Shown here in pieces: positions 8,207 through 24,763 of a stretch of DNA of 64,000 nucleotides (its first letter is position 1; each line of letters opens with the position of its first letter). The stretch covers positions 1 to 64,000 of the forward strand of contig JAFUTW010000047.1 of assembly GCA_017484085.1 (NCBI GenBank). The letters are read 5' to 3'. Origin of the DNA: Clostridia bacterium. Lineage in GTDB: Bacteria; Bacillota; Clostridia; Christensenellales; Aristaeellaceae. The position numbers and the translations under genes are program-made. The notes below the pieces were generated by a model. It searched no databases. It worked only from the letters and a program-made list of their open reading frames with translations, and had not been told where the DNA came from.

Positions 8207-9094
8207 ATGCCCAGATTTATTGAAAAGAAGTTGGACCGGAACGCACCCTGCTGGTGCCACAGCGGCAAGAAGTACAAGGTCTGTCACCTGGCTTTTGACG
8301 AGAAGATCGCGGAGTTCCGCCGCCACGGCGCCCGTGTGCCGAACCATAAGATGATCAAGACGCCCGAGCAGATGGAGGGCATCCGCAAGAGCGCGAAGGT
8401 CAACGTCGCGGTGCTGGATTATGTGGCGGAGCACATCCGCGAAGGCATCACCACCGAGGAGATCGACCGCTGGGTGTACGAGCAGACGACCCGTGCCGGC
8501 GCGATCCCCGCGCCGCTCAACTACGAAGGATTCCCCAAGTCGGTGTGCACTTCGATCAACGACCAGGTGTGCCACGGGATTCCCTCCGAGAGCGACGTGC
8601 TGAAGGCGGGGGACATCGTCAACGTGGACTGCTCCACCATCCTGAACGGGTACTTCTCGGACAGCTCGCGCATGTTCATCATCGGCGAGACGACGCCGGA
8701 GAAGAAGAAGCTGGTGGAAACGACGCGCGAGATCATGCTCGCGGGCCTGGAGCAGGTGAAGCCCTGGGGCTTCCTCGGCGACATGGGACAGGTGATCTCC
8801 GACATGGCGCACGAAAACGGCTACACCGTCGTGCGGGAGATCGGCGGACACGGCTGCGGCGTACAGTTCCATGAGGAGCCGTGGGTCAGCTACGTCACGA
8901 AGAAGGGGACCGATATGCTGATGGTCCCCGGCATGTGCTTTACCATCGAGCCCATGATCAACATGGGGACGGACGAGATCTTTGAGGATGCCGACAACGG
9001 CTGGACCATCTATACGGCGGACGGCATGCCCAGCGCCCAGTGGGAGATCCAGGTGCTGGTGACGGAAGACGGGCACGAGGTCATCTCCTGGTAA
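8207..9094 (+). CDS. map: Type I methionine aminopeptidase with N-terminal SEC-C zinc motif
   Basis: A 295-residue enzyme that removes the initiator methionine from new proteins at the ribosome. The first 35 residues hold a SEC-C-type zinc motif ([15 protein letters not shown]), which may help ribosome contact. The catalytic pita-bread domain follows: HGIPS, the metal ligands in NVDCS and [19 protein letters not shown] with the catalytic histidine, TIEPM and a final [11 protein letters not shown]. The aspartate ligands lie in VNVD and GYFSDSS. The ATG at 8207 has GGAAAGGA upstream. It leads an operon with uvrB 20 bases downstream. Confidence 0.93.
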   Translation: MPRFIEKKLDRNAPCWCHSGKKYKVCHLAFDEKIAEFRRHGARVPNHKMIKTPEQMEGIRKSAKVNVAVLDYVAEHIREGITTEEIDRWVYEQTTRAGAIPAPLNYEGFPKSVCTSINDQVCHGIPSESDVLKAGDIVNVDCSTILNGYFSDSSRMFIIGETTPEKKKLVETTREIMLAGLEQVKPWGFLGDMGQVISDMAHENGYTVVREIGGHGCGVQFHEEPWVSYVTKKGTDMLMVPGMCFTIEPMINMGTDEIFEDADNGWTIYTADGMPSAQWEIQVLVTEDGHEVISW

Positions 9095-9114
9095 CAGGGA
9101 CGGAAAGGAACACC

Positions 9115-11163
9115 ATGCAGGATACCCGCTTTGTCCTCAAATCCCCCTTTAAGCCGCAGGGCGACCAGCCCCAGGCGATCGAGGCGCTGACGCGGGGCGC
9201 CGAGGCAGGCATGCCCTGCCAGGTGCTGATGGGCGTCACCGGCTCCGGCAAAACGTACACCATGGCTTCCGTCATCGAGCGCCTGCAGCGGCCAACGCTT
9301 GTCATCGCGCACAACAAGACGCTGGCGGCCCAGCTGGCCGCGGAGTTCCGCGAGTTCTTCCCGGACAGCGCGGTGGAGTACTTCGTCAGCTATTACGATT
9401 ACTATCAGCCGGAGGCTTACATCGCTTCCTCCGACACCTATATCGCCAAGGACTCCGCCGTCAACGAGGAGATCGAGCGGCTGCGCCACAGCGCCACGGC
9501 AGCCCTGTCCGAGCGGCGGGACGTCATCGTGGTGGCTTCCGTCTCCTGCATCTATTCCATGGGCGACCCGAAGGAATACGAGGGGATGATGGTGTCCCTG
9601 CGCCCGGGGATGGAGATGAACCGGGATGAGTTGCTGCGCCGGCTGGTGGAGATCCAGTACGACCGCAACGACTACGACTTCGTGCGCGGCACCTTCCGCG
9701 TGCGGGGCGACGTGGTGGAGATCTATCCCGCGGGCAACGACCGCAACGCGGTCCGCGTGGAATTCTTCGGGGACGAGATCGACCGCATCAGCGCGGTGGA
9801 GGCGGTGTCGGGCAACGTCGTGATGACCCTCAGCCACATCGCCATCTATCCGGCCACCCACTATGCCACCAGCCGGGAGGCGATCGAAAAAGCCATCGGC
9901 GATATCGAGCGCGACCTTGCGGTCCGCGAGGCGGAGTTCCGTCAGGCGGGACAGCTGGTGGAAGCGCAGCGCATCGTGCAGCGCACCAACTACGACATCG
10001 AGATGCTTCGCGAGCTGGGCTACTGCACGGGCATCGAGAACTACTCCCGCTACTTTGACGGGCGAAAGCCGGGGGACGCACCCTTCACGCTGCTGGACTA
10101 CTTCCCAGAGGACTTCGTGGTCTTCATCGACGAGAGCCACGTCACCCTGCCGCAGGTCCGCGCCATGTACAACGGCGACAGAGCGCGCAAGGAGGCGCTG
10201 GTCTCCTACGGCTTCCGGCTGCCCAGCGCGTTTGACAACCGCCCGCTGCGCTTTGAGGAATTCGAGCGCCGCATCCACCAGGTCATCTGCGTCAGCGCGA
10301 CGCCCGGCCCCTATGAGACGAATCTGGCTTCCCAGGTAGTGGAGCAGATCATAAGGCCGACGGGCCTGCTGGATCCGAAGGTCATCGTGCGCCCCGCGAC
10401 GGGGCAGGTGGACGACCTCTATGCCGAGATCCGCGAGGTGACGGCCAAGGGCTTCCGCGTGCTGGTGACGACGCTGACCAAGAAGATGGCGGAAAGCCTT
10501 ACGACTTACCTTTCGGAGATGGGCGTGCGTGTGCGCTACCTGCACTCGGACGTGCAGACGATGGAGCGGCAGGAGATCATCCGCGATCTCCGCCTGGGCG
10601 AGTTCGACGTGCTGGTAGGCATCAACCTGCTGCGCGAGGGCCTGGATCTGCCGGAGGTGGCGCTGGTCGCCATCCTGGATGCGGACAAGGAAGGCTTCCT
10701 GCGCAGCGAGGTCAGCATGATCCAGACCATCGGCAGGGCGGCGCGCAATGCCGAAGGCCGGGTCATCATGTACGCGGATGCGCACACGGAGAGCATGAAC
10801 GCCGCCATCTTTGAGACGGAGCGCCGCCGGGCGATACAGAAGCGCTTCAACGAGGAGCACGGCATCGTCCCCACGACGGTGATGAAGTCCGTCCGCGACC
10901 TGCTGCAGGTCGGCCGTGCGGCGGACGCGCACGAGGAAGCGCGCCGTCCGGAGAAAGCGATGACGGAGGACGAACTGAACCTCCTCATCAACGCGACGGA
11001 GGAAAAGATGCTGCAGGCTGCGGCCAACCTCGATTTCGAGCTGGCGGCTAAGCTGCGCGACCGGCTCTTCCGCCTGCAGGGCAAAGGGCCGGAGGAGATC
11101 CCCGCCGCGCCGGCCAGAAGGCCGCAGCGCCGCAAGAAGAGAAGCAAGTATTTGAAAGCATAA
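9115..11163 (+). CDS. uvrB: Excinuclease ABC subunit B
   Basis: A 682-residue damage-verifying helicase-like subunit of nucleotide excision repair. It is loaded on damaged DNA by UvrA and then recruits UvrC. Visible are [10 protein letters not shown] (Walker A, about residues 38-47), the beta-hairpin region [18 protein letters not shown] that threads between the strands, DESHV (Walker B), SATPG, the QTIGRAARN motif VI, and a C-terminal UVR domain ([12 protein letters not shown]) that binds UvrC. The start at 9115 (GGAAAGGAA upstream) excludes an upstream in-frame extension lying inside map. uvrA follows after 8 bases. Confidence 0.97.
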   Translation: MQDTRFVLKSPFKPQGDQPQAIEALTRGAEAGMPCQVLMGVTGSGKTYTMASVIERLQRPTLVIAHNKTLAAQLAAEFREFFPDSAVEYFVSYYDYYQPEAYIASSDTYIAKDSAVNEEIERLRHSATAALSERRDVIVVASVSCIYSMGDPKEYEGMMVSLRPGMEMNRDELLRRLVEIQYDRNDYDFVRGTFRVRGDVVEIYPAGNDRNAVRVEFFGDEIDRISAVEAVSGNVVMTLSHIAIYPATHYATSREAIEKAIGDIERDLAVREAEFRQAGQLVEAQRIVQRTNYDIEMLRELGYCTGIENYSRYFDGRKPGDAPFTLLDYFPEDFVVFIDESHVTLPQVRAMYNGDRARKEALVSYGFRLPSAFDNRPLRFEEFERRIHQVICVSATPGPYETNLASQVVEQIIRPTGLLDPKVIVRPATGQVDDLYAEIREVTAKGFRVLVTTLTKKMAESLTTYLSEMGVRVRYLHSDVQTMERQEIIRDLRLGEFDVLVGINLLREGLDLPEVALVAILDADKEGFLRSEVSMIQTIGRAARNAEGRVIMYADAHTESMNAAIFETERRRAIQKRFNEEHGIVPTTVMKSVRDLLQVGRAADAHEEARRPEKAMTEDELNLLINATEEKMLQAAANLDFELAAKLRDRLFRLQGKGPEEIPAAPARRPQRRKKRSKYLKA

Positions 11164-11171
11164 GGAGCACC

Positions 11172-14027
11172 ATGCAGGAAAACATCGTCATCCGCGGCGT
11201 ACGGGAGAACAACCTGAAGAACTTCGATCTGACGCTGCCCCGCAACAAGCTGATCGTCTTTACCGGGCTTTCGGGCAGCGGCAAGTCCTCTCTGGCCTTT
11301 GATACGCTGTACGCGGAAGGACAGCGCCGCTATGTGGAATCCCTGTCCTCATACGCCAGGCAGTTTCTGGGCCAGATGGAAAAGCCTGATGTGGATGCCA
11401 TCGACGGCCTCAGCCCGGCGATCTCCATCGACCAGAAGACGACAGGGCGCAACCCCCGTTCCACCGTGGGCACGGTGACGGAGATACACGATTACCTGAG
11501 GCTTCTCTATGCCCGGGTGGGCATCCCGCACTGCCCCAAATGCGGGCGGGAGATTTCAAAGCAGACGGTGGATCAGATGGTGGACCAGCTGCTCTCGCTG
11601 CCGGAGCGCACGCGCGTGCAGCTGCTCTCGCCGATCATCCGGGGCAAGAAGGGCGAGCACCTCAAGGCGCTGGAGGACATCCGGAAAAAGGGATTCGTGC
11701 GCGTGCGCGTGGACGGGGAGATCTTCGATCTCTCGGAAGTGCCAGCGCTTGCGAAGACGAAGAAGCACACCATCGAGGTGGTGGTGGACAGGCTGATCCT
11801 CCGCGAGGACATCCGTTCCCGCCTGAACGATTCGCTGGAGACGGCGCTGGCCCTCTCCGGCGGCGTGCTCGTGGCGGATATCGGACCCGGCGAGCGGGAG
11901 ATGCTCTTTTCCGCCAACCTGGCCTGCCCCAACTGCGGCATCTCCATCGAGGAGCTGGCGCCCCGGGCGTTCTCCTTCAACAGCCCGTACGGCGCCTGCC
12001 CGCACTGCGCAGGCCTGGGCATGCTGCAGCGGATCGACCCGGACCTGATCCTTCCGGACAGGCGCAAGAGCCTGGCGCAGGGGCCGTTTGATGTGAACGG
12101 CTTCGGCAGCGGGGATGTGACGACGCAGGCCGGCATGTTCTTTGAGGCGCTCAGCCGGCGTTACGGATTCTCCATGGATACGCCGTTTGCCGATCTGCCC
12201 GAAGAAGCGCAGCGCGCTGTGCTCTACGGGACGAACGGAGAGCCGCTGGAGATCCATTATACGCGCGCCGGCGGACAGATCCATTCCTTCCAGGCGCCCT
12301 TCGAGGGCGTGATCCCGACGCTGGAGCGCCGCGCGCAGGAGACGACGAGCGACGCCGCGCGCGCCTATTATGATTCGCTGATGAGCGAGGTGCCCTGCCC
12401 TGAGTGCGGTGGCAAGCGCCTGAGGCCGGAGATCCTCGCCGTCACCATCGGCGGGAAGAACATCGCACAGGTCTCCGATCTTTCCATCGTAAACGCCGCC
12501 GCTTTCTTCGAGGGCCTGCGCTTCGGAATGAAGGACAGCATGATCGCGGAGCCCATCCTGCGCGAGATCGGCGCCCGGCTGCGCTTCCTCACGGAGGTCG
12601 GCCTGGGATATCTGTCCCTCTCCCGCGCGGCGGGGACGCTTTCCGGCGGCGAGGCGCAGCGCATCCGCCTGGCCACGCAGATCGGCAGCGGCCTGGTCGG
12701 CGTGCTGTACATCCTGGACGAGCCATCCATCGGCCTGCACCAGCGGGACAACGCGAAGCTCATCGCGACGCTCAAGCACCTGAGGGATCTCGGCAACACG
12801 CTGATCGTCGTGGAACACGATGAAGAGACGATGCGCGCGGCCGACCAGATCGTTGATATCGGTCCCGGGGCGGGCGAAAACGGCGGCGAGCTGATCGCGC
12901 AGGGGACCGTCGAGGATCTGGAAGCGTGCCCGCGGAGCATTACGGGCGCCTACCTTTCCGGCGCCCGTGCCATCCCCGTGCCGAAGAAGCGGCAGAAGCC
13001 GTCCGGCTGGCTGACGGTGAAGAACGCTCGCGCGCACAACCTGCGCGGCATCGACGTCAAACTGCCGCTGGGCGTGATGGCCGTGGTGACGGGCGTTTCC
13101 GGCAGCGGAAAATCCACGCTGGTCAACGACATCGTCTACAAGACGCTGCAGCGCGACCTCAACCGCGCGCAGACGAGGCCGGGCGCGTGCGACGGCATAG
13201 AGGGCCTGGAGGCGCTGGACAAGATCATCGCCATCGATCAGTCGCCCATCGGGCGCACGCCCAGGAGCAACCCGGCGACCTATACGGGGCTCTTCGACAT
13301 GATCCGCAAGGTCTTCGCCTCCACGCCGGAAGCCAAGGCGCGCGGCTACCGGGAGAACCGGTTCTCCTTCAACGTCAAGGGCGGCCGGTGCGAGGCCGGT
13401 TCCGGCGACGGCATCCTGCGCATCGAAATGCACTTTTTGGCGGATCTGTACGTGCCGTGCGAGGTGTGCAAGGGCAAGCGCTACAACCGTGAGACGCTGG
13501 AAGTCACCTACAAGGGCAAGACCATCGCCGATGTGCTGGAGATGACCGTGGACGAAGCCCTGCGCTTCTTCGAGGCCTACCCGAGGATATCCCGGAAGCT
13601 GCAGACGCTGCAGGACGTCGGCCTGGGGTACATCCGGCTGGGGCAGTCCTCCACGACGCTCTCCGGCGGCGAGGCGCAGCGTGTCAAGCTGGCGACGGAG
13701 CTCTCCCGCGCGGAGACGGGCAAGACCTTCTACGTGCTGGATGAGCCGACGACGGGACTGCACATGGCGGACTGCGAGCGGCTGGTCGCCGTGCTGCGCC
13801 GGCTGGCCCGGGGCGGCAACTCCGTGCTGATCATCGAGCACAATCTGGATGTCATCCGGGCCTGCGACTATGTGGTCGACCTGGGCCCGGAGGGCGGGGA
13901 CGGCGGCGGTACCGTCGTCTGCCAGGGGACGCCGGAGCAGGTGGCTGCCTGCGAGAAGAGCTATACCGGGCAGTTCCTGGCGGAGTCTCTGGCAAGGGCA
14001 AAAGAAAAACAGCCGAAAGATGGCTGA
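11172..14027 (+). CDS. uvrA: Excinuclease ABC subunit A
   Basis: A 951-residue ABC-type ATPase that scans DNA for lesions as a dimer and hands them to UvrB. It has two nucleotide-binding domains: [15 protein letters not shown] near residue 30 with a distant [14 protein letters not shown] signature, and [15 protein letters not shown] near residue 640 with [14 protein letters not shown]. Zinc-finger cysteines appear in [22 protein letters not shown] and CEVCKGKR. The full family length is present with no break. The ATG at 11172 follows AAGGAG. Confidence 0.97.
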   Translation: MQENIVIRGVRENNLKNFDLTLPRNKLIVFTGLSGSGKSSLAFDTLYAEGQRRYVESLSSYARQFLGQMEKPDVDAIDGLSPAISIDQKTTGRNPRSTVGTVTEIHDYLRLLYARVGIPHCPKCGREISKQTVDQMVDQLLSLPERTRVQLLSPIIRGKKGEHLKALEDIRKKGFVRVRVDGEIFDLSEVPALAKTKKHTIEVVVDRLILREDIRSRLNDSLETALALSGGVLVADIGPGEREMLFSANLACPNCGISIEELAPRAFSFNSPYGACPHCAGLGMLQRIDPDLILPDRRKSLAQGPFDVNGFGSGDVTTQAGMFFEALSRRYGFSMDTPFADLPEEAQRAVLYGTNGEPLEIHYTRAGGQIHSFQAPFEGVIPTLERRAQETTSDAARAYYDSLMSEVPCPECGGKRLRPEILAVTIGGKNIAQVSDLSIVNAAAFFEGLRFGMKDSMIAEPILREIGARLRFLTEVGLGYLSLSRAAGTLSGGEAQRIRLATQIGSGLVGVLYILDEPSIGLHQRDNAKLIATLKHLRDLGNTLIVVEHDEETMRAADQIVDIGPGAGENGGELIAQGTVEDLEACPRSITGAYLSGARAIPVPKKRQKPSGWLTVKNARAHNLRGIDVKLPLGVMAVVTGVSGSGKSTLVNDIVYKTLQRDLNRAQTRPGACDGIEGLEALDKIIAIDQSPIGRTPRSNPATYTGLFDMIRKVFASTPEAKARGYRENRFSFNVKGGRCEAGSGDGILRIEMHFLADLYVPCEVCKGKRYNRETLEVTYKGKTIADVLEMTVDEALRFFEAYPRISRKLQTLQDVGLGYIRLGQSSTTLSGGEAQRVKLATELSRAETGKTFYVLDEPTTGLHMADCERLVAVLRRLARGGNSVLIIEHNLDVIRACDYVVDLGPEGGDGGGTVVCQGTPEQVAACEKSYTGQFLAESLARAKEKQPKDG

Positions 14028-14044
14028 CGAAAGGAGCGCTTCCC

Positions 14045-15247
14045 ATGATCAACGAAACCTATCGGGCGATGCTGGGCAAAAAGTCGGTTATCCGGGAACT
14101 GAGCGAGCTGGCAGCGCGAATGGCTGCGGAGGGCGATCCCGAACATCCGGCTGAGATCTTCGATTACAGCCTGGGCAACCCCTCGGTGCCTGTGCCGCCG
14201 GAGGTGGGGGAGCGCGCCGTATGGTACCTGGAGCACGGCGATCCGGCCAGGGTGCACGGCTACAGCCCGACCCTGGGCATCCCGGAGGTGAAGGAGAAGC
14301 TGGCGGCATCGCTGGCGCGGCGCTTCGGCATCCCCTATACCGCAGCGGACATCTTTCCCACCAGCGGCGCGGCCGGCGCGCTGGCGCACGCCTTCAGGCT
14401 CGTGACGCAGCCGGGAGATGAGATCCTTACGTTCGCGCCGTATTTTCCGGAGTACGGTCCCTATATCATGCCGACCGGCTGCGGCTTGACGGTCGTCCCG
14501 GCGGATACGAAGGCTTTCCAGATCGACTTTGGGGCGCTGGAGGCTGCGCTGAACCCGCGCGTTCAGGCGCTGCTCATCAACACGCCCAACAACCCGTCGG
14601 GCGCGGTATACTCCGAGGAGACGCTGAAGACGCTGGCGGCGCTGCTGGAGCGCAAGGAGCGGGAATTCGGCCACGAGATCTGGCTCATCTCCGACGAGCC
14701 TTACCGCGAGATCGTCTTCGACGGCAGGACACAGCCGTATCCCGCCAGCTTCTGGCCGCGGACGCTGACATGCTACTCCTTCTCAAAGAGCCTGTCCATG
14801 CCGGGCGACCGCATCGGCTACGTGGCGGTGAACCCCGCCTGCGGGTGCAGCGCGGAGCTGGTGGCCATGTGCGGGCAGATCTCCCGGGGCATCGGGCACA
14901 ACTGCCCCACGGCGCTGATGCAGCTGGTGGCGGCGGACTGCTGCGATCTCACGAGCGACCTTTCCGTCTATGAGACGAACATGAATCTGCTCTACGACTG
15001 CCTGACCGGCCTGGGCCTTGAGGTCGTCCGCCCGGGCGGCACCTTCTACATGATGCCCAAAGCGCCCGAAGCGGACGCGAACGCCTTCTCCCGCAAGGCG
15101 CTGCGGCACCGCCTGGTGCTCGTACCCTGCGATACCTTTGCGCTGCCCGGCTACTTCCGCATCGCCTACTGCACGGATACGGAAAAGGTAAAGCGCTCCC
15201 TTACGGCTTTTAAAGAGCTGATGCAAGAAGAATACGGGGCAGAATAG
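14045..15247 (+). CDS. Class I/II pyridoxal-phosphate aminotransferase (aspartate aminotransferase-like)
   Basis: A 400-residue fold-type I aminotransferase. It shows GNPSVPVPPEV near residue 40, GYSPTLGIPEVKEKLA, TSGAAGALAHAF, NTPNNPSGAVYS (substrate/PLP contacts), SDEPYREIVFDG and SFSKSLSMPGDRIGY, where the first lysine is the expected Schiff-base residue. The amino-acid substrate cannot be fixed from sequence; aspartate or aromatic/alanine types are all possible. It lies 17 bases after uvrA with GAAAGGAG upstream and is the last gene of the map-uvrBA run, closed by the hairpin at 15264-15292. Confidence 0.85.
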   Translation: MINETYRAMLGKKSVIRELSELAARMAAEGDPEHPAEIFDYSLGNPSVPVPPEVGERAVWYLEHGDPARVHGYSPTLGIPEVKEKLAASLARRFGIPYTAADIFPTSGAAGALAHAFRLVTQPGDEILTFAPYFPEYGPYIMPTGCGLTVVPADTKAFQIDFGALEAALNPRVQALLINTPNNPSGAVYSEETLKTLAALLERKEREFGHEIWLISDEPYREIVFDGRTQPYPASFWPRTLTCYSFSKSLSMPGDRIGYVAVNPACGCSAELVAMCGQISRGIGHNCPTALMQLVAADCCDLTSDLSVYETNMNLLYDCLTGLGLEVVRPGGTFYMMPKAPEADANAFSRKALRHRLVLVPCDTFALPGYFRIAYCTDTEKVKRSLTAFKELMQEEYGAE

Positions 15248-15263
15248 GAGCATAAAACGATTC

Positions 15264-15292
15264 AAACGCCGCCGGGAGAGCCGGCGGCGTTT
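15264..15292 (+). terminator. Terminator-like hairpin after the aminotransferase
   Basis: AAACGCCGCCGG (15264-15275), GAGAG loop, CCGGCGGCGTTT (15281-15292). The T run is short, but the stem is very strong. The A/T ends make it usable from both strands. Confidence 0.75.
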
Positions 15293-15342
15293 GGCATTGT
15301 GCAGGCGTTCAGAACGTTACAACATGAAGGCTGCAACTCCTG

Positions 15343-15654
15343 TCAAATATAGTTTATATAAAGCTGACGCCCATCGAAGATATCTTCCAGATAAACGATT
15401 TCTTTTTGTGTATCAACGCGATAAAAGATGAGGTATCTTTCGACGACCAGTATACGATAGCCTTTTCGCCGGATACTCTCATAACGGGGAAGAATGCCGC
15501 TCTCCGGAAAATCAGCCAGCCGCAGGACAGCTTCTTCGATCCGGTCAACGGTGTGCAGCGCCCTGTCGGTAAACCCCGATGCCTCCGCGATATAGAGCAT
15601 CAGATCGGTAATCTTTTGAGAAAAGTGCTCGGTTCGATAGATCTCGTATTTCAT
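15343..15654 (-). CDS. ParE/RelE-superfamily toxin
   Basis: A 103-residue type II toxin. It has the superfamily pattern: FSQKITDLMLYIAE in helix 1, a middle IEEAVLRLADFPESG and the beta-sheet core RKGYRILVVERYLIFYRVD followed by VYLEDIFDGRQ. ParE members poison gyrase and RelE members cut mRNA in the ribosome; which applies cannot be told. Its ATG overlaps the antitoxin stop by four bases, so the toxin is made only after antitoxin translation. Confidence 0.85.
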   Translation of the reverse strand: MKYEIYRTEHFSQKITDLMLYIAEASGFTDRALHTVDRIEEAVLRLADFPESGILPRYESIRRKGYRILVVERYLIFYRVDTQKEIVYLEDIFDGRQLYINYI

Positions 15655-15929
15655 ACTGCCGCAGACACCTTCAGCCTTTCGCGCAGATCATCGAACAAAG
15701 ATCCCAAGGGCTGTACGCGCCCATTCTCGATATCGGCTTGAGAGAGAGCTAATGAACGAAGCAGCTCCAGTTCAGACTGCATTTCCTGGAAATCTGTTTC
15801 GCTGAGCAGCACGGTATCCCCGCGCCCGTTCACCGTTATATGAATAGGCCTGCGCTGCTCCTTGCACTGCCTGGAAACTTCCGCGTAATGGTTGCGCAAG
15901 TCGGAAGAAGGACGAATATTGGATTCCAT
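15651..15929 (-). CDS. Phd/YefM-family antitoxin
   Basis: A 92-residue antitoxin. The N-terminal half (IRPSSDLRNHYAEVS, then RPIHITVNGRGDTVLLSE) is the Phd/YefM DNA-binding and dimerisation fold; the acidic, helical C-terminus (about 60-92) should wrap the toxin. It sits upstream of the toxin with a 4-base overlap and directly downstream of a promoter overlain by an inverted repeat, the usual design for autorepression by the pair. Confidence 0.85.
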   Translation of the reverse strand: MESNIRPSSDLRNHYAEVSRQCKEQRRPIHITVNGRGDTVLLSETDFQEMQSELELLRSLALSQADIENGRVQPLGSLFDDLRERLKVSAAV

Positions 15930-15946
15930 AAAACCACCGCCTTTCG

Positions 15947-15983
15947 ATAGTCAAATTATATCCGAATATGACTATTACTTCAA
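15947..15983 (-). promoter_or_regulatory. Promoter and operator of the toxin-antitoxin pair
   Basis: On the minus strand: TTGAAG (15983-15978), 17-base spacer, TATAAT (15960-15955). An inverted repeat with perfect 7-base arms, ATAGTCA (15947-15953) and TGACTAT (15969-15975), covers the spacer and -10, with an inner ATAT..ATAT pair. Binding of the antitoxin here would block polymerase. Confidence 0.8.
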
Positions 15984-16012
15984 GGATTTTTTGTTTTGAC
16001 ACCGAGTGACAG

Positions 16013-16042
16013 AAACCCTCCCGGCTTAAAACGGGAGGGTTT
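16013..16042. terminator. Strong hairpin between the toxin-antitoxin pair and rpoB
   Basis: AAACCCTCCCG (16013-16023), 8-base loop, CGGGAGGGTTT (16032-16042). Only a short T run follows on either side. It may insulate rpoB from upstream transcripts, or be the remnant of a terminator of genes that once preceded rpoB. Confidence 0.6.
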
Positions 16043-16096
16043 GTTACGTCATTTTAATGAATTTGAAAAATAATCAATGAAATGTGAAGGAAATGC

Positions 16097-16125
16097 TTGA
16101 CACTGCTTTGAAAAAGCAATAAAAT
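16097..16125 (+). promoter_or_regulatory. Consensus promoter of rpoBC
   Basis: TTGACA (16097-16102), 17-base spacer, TAAAAT (16120-16125); a second possible -10, TACTAT, follows at 16125. This gives rpoBC its own strong start and a leader of about 155 bases. Confidence 0.85.
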
Positions 16126-16183
16126 ACTATATTGCATCAATATGCACAATAGGCAATGTGTACCCCATTCCCATTTCGACGTA

Positions 16184-16219
16184 GCCATTGTACAACGCCG
16201 GTGGCGGTTTGGCAATGGC
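16184..16219 (+). promoter_or_regulatory. Structured leader of rpoB
   Basis: GCCATTG (16184-16190) pairs with CAATGGC (16213-16219), enclosing an inner CGCC-GGT-GGCG hairpin (16196-16206). This compact two-level stem sits in the rpoB leader, about 70 bases before the start. No known riboswitch or ribosomal-protein site was recognised. Beyond this, the promoter and the hairpin at 16013-16042, the gap 15930-16289 shows nothing else. Confidence 0.55.
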
Positions 16220-16289
16220 AAAAGCGATAAAATTGCCGACGGTGCGCGAAACTCTTCAAGGTTGAGACAAGTTAGGGGTGATGGCTTTC

Positions 16290-20321
<4,032 letters not shown>

Positions 20322-20384
20322 TCCCCGGTGACGAACAGGCCGGCACTGCCGGCTCGAGCAGATATAGAAAGGGAGTGCACCCCT

Positions 20385-24005
<3,621 letters not shown>

Positions 24006-24018
24006 TCGTGAGCAGGGT

Positions 24019-24050
24019 GCCGCTGCGCTGCAAAGCGCAGCGGCGCTTTT
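24019..24050 (+). terminator. Rho-independent terminator of rpoBC
   Basis: GCCGCTGCGCT (24019-24029), GCAA loop, AGCGCAGCGGC (24034-24044), then GCTTTTG. A perfect 11-base stem. Confidence 0.9.
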
Positions 24051-24090
24051 GTATCTGCGGCCGGACCGCTTTGATGGGATTTCGTTTTTC

Positions 24091-24119
24091 TTTCCCACCG
24101 CGGGCTTCTGTGGTACAAT
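24091..24119 (+). promoter_or_regulatory. Extended -10 promoter of the YcxB-like gene
   Basis: TACAAT (24114-24119) with TG at 24111-24112 and a poor -35 (TTTCCC, 24091-24096, spacing 17). The layout repeats that of the map promoter at 8128-8156. Confidence 0.6.
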
Positions 24120-24162
24120 GACGGAAGTGAATCCAACAAAGCACAGGCAAAGAGGCGATGCT

Positions 24163-24693
24163 ATGGAACCCATTCGGACGGCATACCGGATCACGGTCGC
24201 GGACTTTCGTCAGGCTTCGTATTACGGGCTGTTTCTGCGCTACAGGAAGCCGTTTCTGTTTCTCTTCCTCGTCGTGGGCGGGGCGCTGCTCTATGCGCTG
24301 GCGGCCGCGCTGGGCTTCGGTACGGCCAATCCGCTGGTCTTTTTCCTCGCCGCGGCGTATGCCTTCTGGGGGCTGGTGATGGCCGCCGGGGTGGAGAAGG
24401 GCATCCGGGCGTATCTGCGCAGCCCTGACAGCCTGCTGGGCTGCGAATTTACGGCCGTGCTGGACGCAAAGCGGATCCGGCTTTGCGTAGCGGGAAAGGG
24501 CATCGATGTCACGGCGGCTTATGCAAAGCTGGCCTGCGCTTTTGAACTGCATGCGCTGTTCATGCTCTATACGACGCCGCAGCAGGTGTATCTGCTGCCC
24601 AAACGCGCGCTGACACAGGAGCAGGCGGCGGCCTTCCGGGGTGCGCTGAAAAAAGAAATGAAAGAGCGCTTTGGCACGCGCTTCGGCGCCTGA
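24163..24693 (+). CDS. YcxB-like membrane protein
   Basis: A 176-residue protein. An N-terminal cytoplasmic stretch (AYRITVADFRQAS) is followed by two hydrophobic segments (about residues 29-49 and 55-72) and a C-terminal domain with the YcxB-like pattern of small beta strands ending in VYLLPKRALTQEQAAAFRGALK. The function of this family is unknown. AGAGG precedes the ATG at 24163. It is a single-gene unit between its own promoter and a bidirectional terminator. Confidence 0.65.
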   Translation: MEPIRTAYRITVADFRQASYYGLFLRYRKPFLFLFLVVGGALLYALAAALGFGTANPLVFFLAAAYAFWGLVMAAGVEKGIRAYLRSPDSLLGCEFTAVLDAKRIRLCVAGKGIDVTAAYAKLACAFELHALFMLYTTPQQVYLLPKRALTQEQAAAFRGALKKEMKERFGTRFGA

Positions 24694-24716
24694 AACGGCA
24701 AAAAGAATAAAAAGGA

Positions 24717-24743
24717 CTCCTTCCGGCAGCACACCGGAAGGAG
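24717..24743. terminator. Bidirectional terminator
   Basis: CTCCTTCCGG (24717-24726) pairs with CCGGAAGGAG (24734-24743). An A-rich flank on the left and CCCTTTG on the right give T runs for both strands, serving the plus-strand YcxB-like gene and the minus-strand TRAP operon. Confidence 0.85.
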
Positions 24744-24763
24744 CCCTTTGCTTGTATGAGGGT

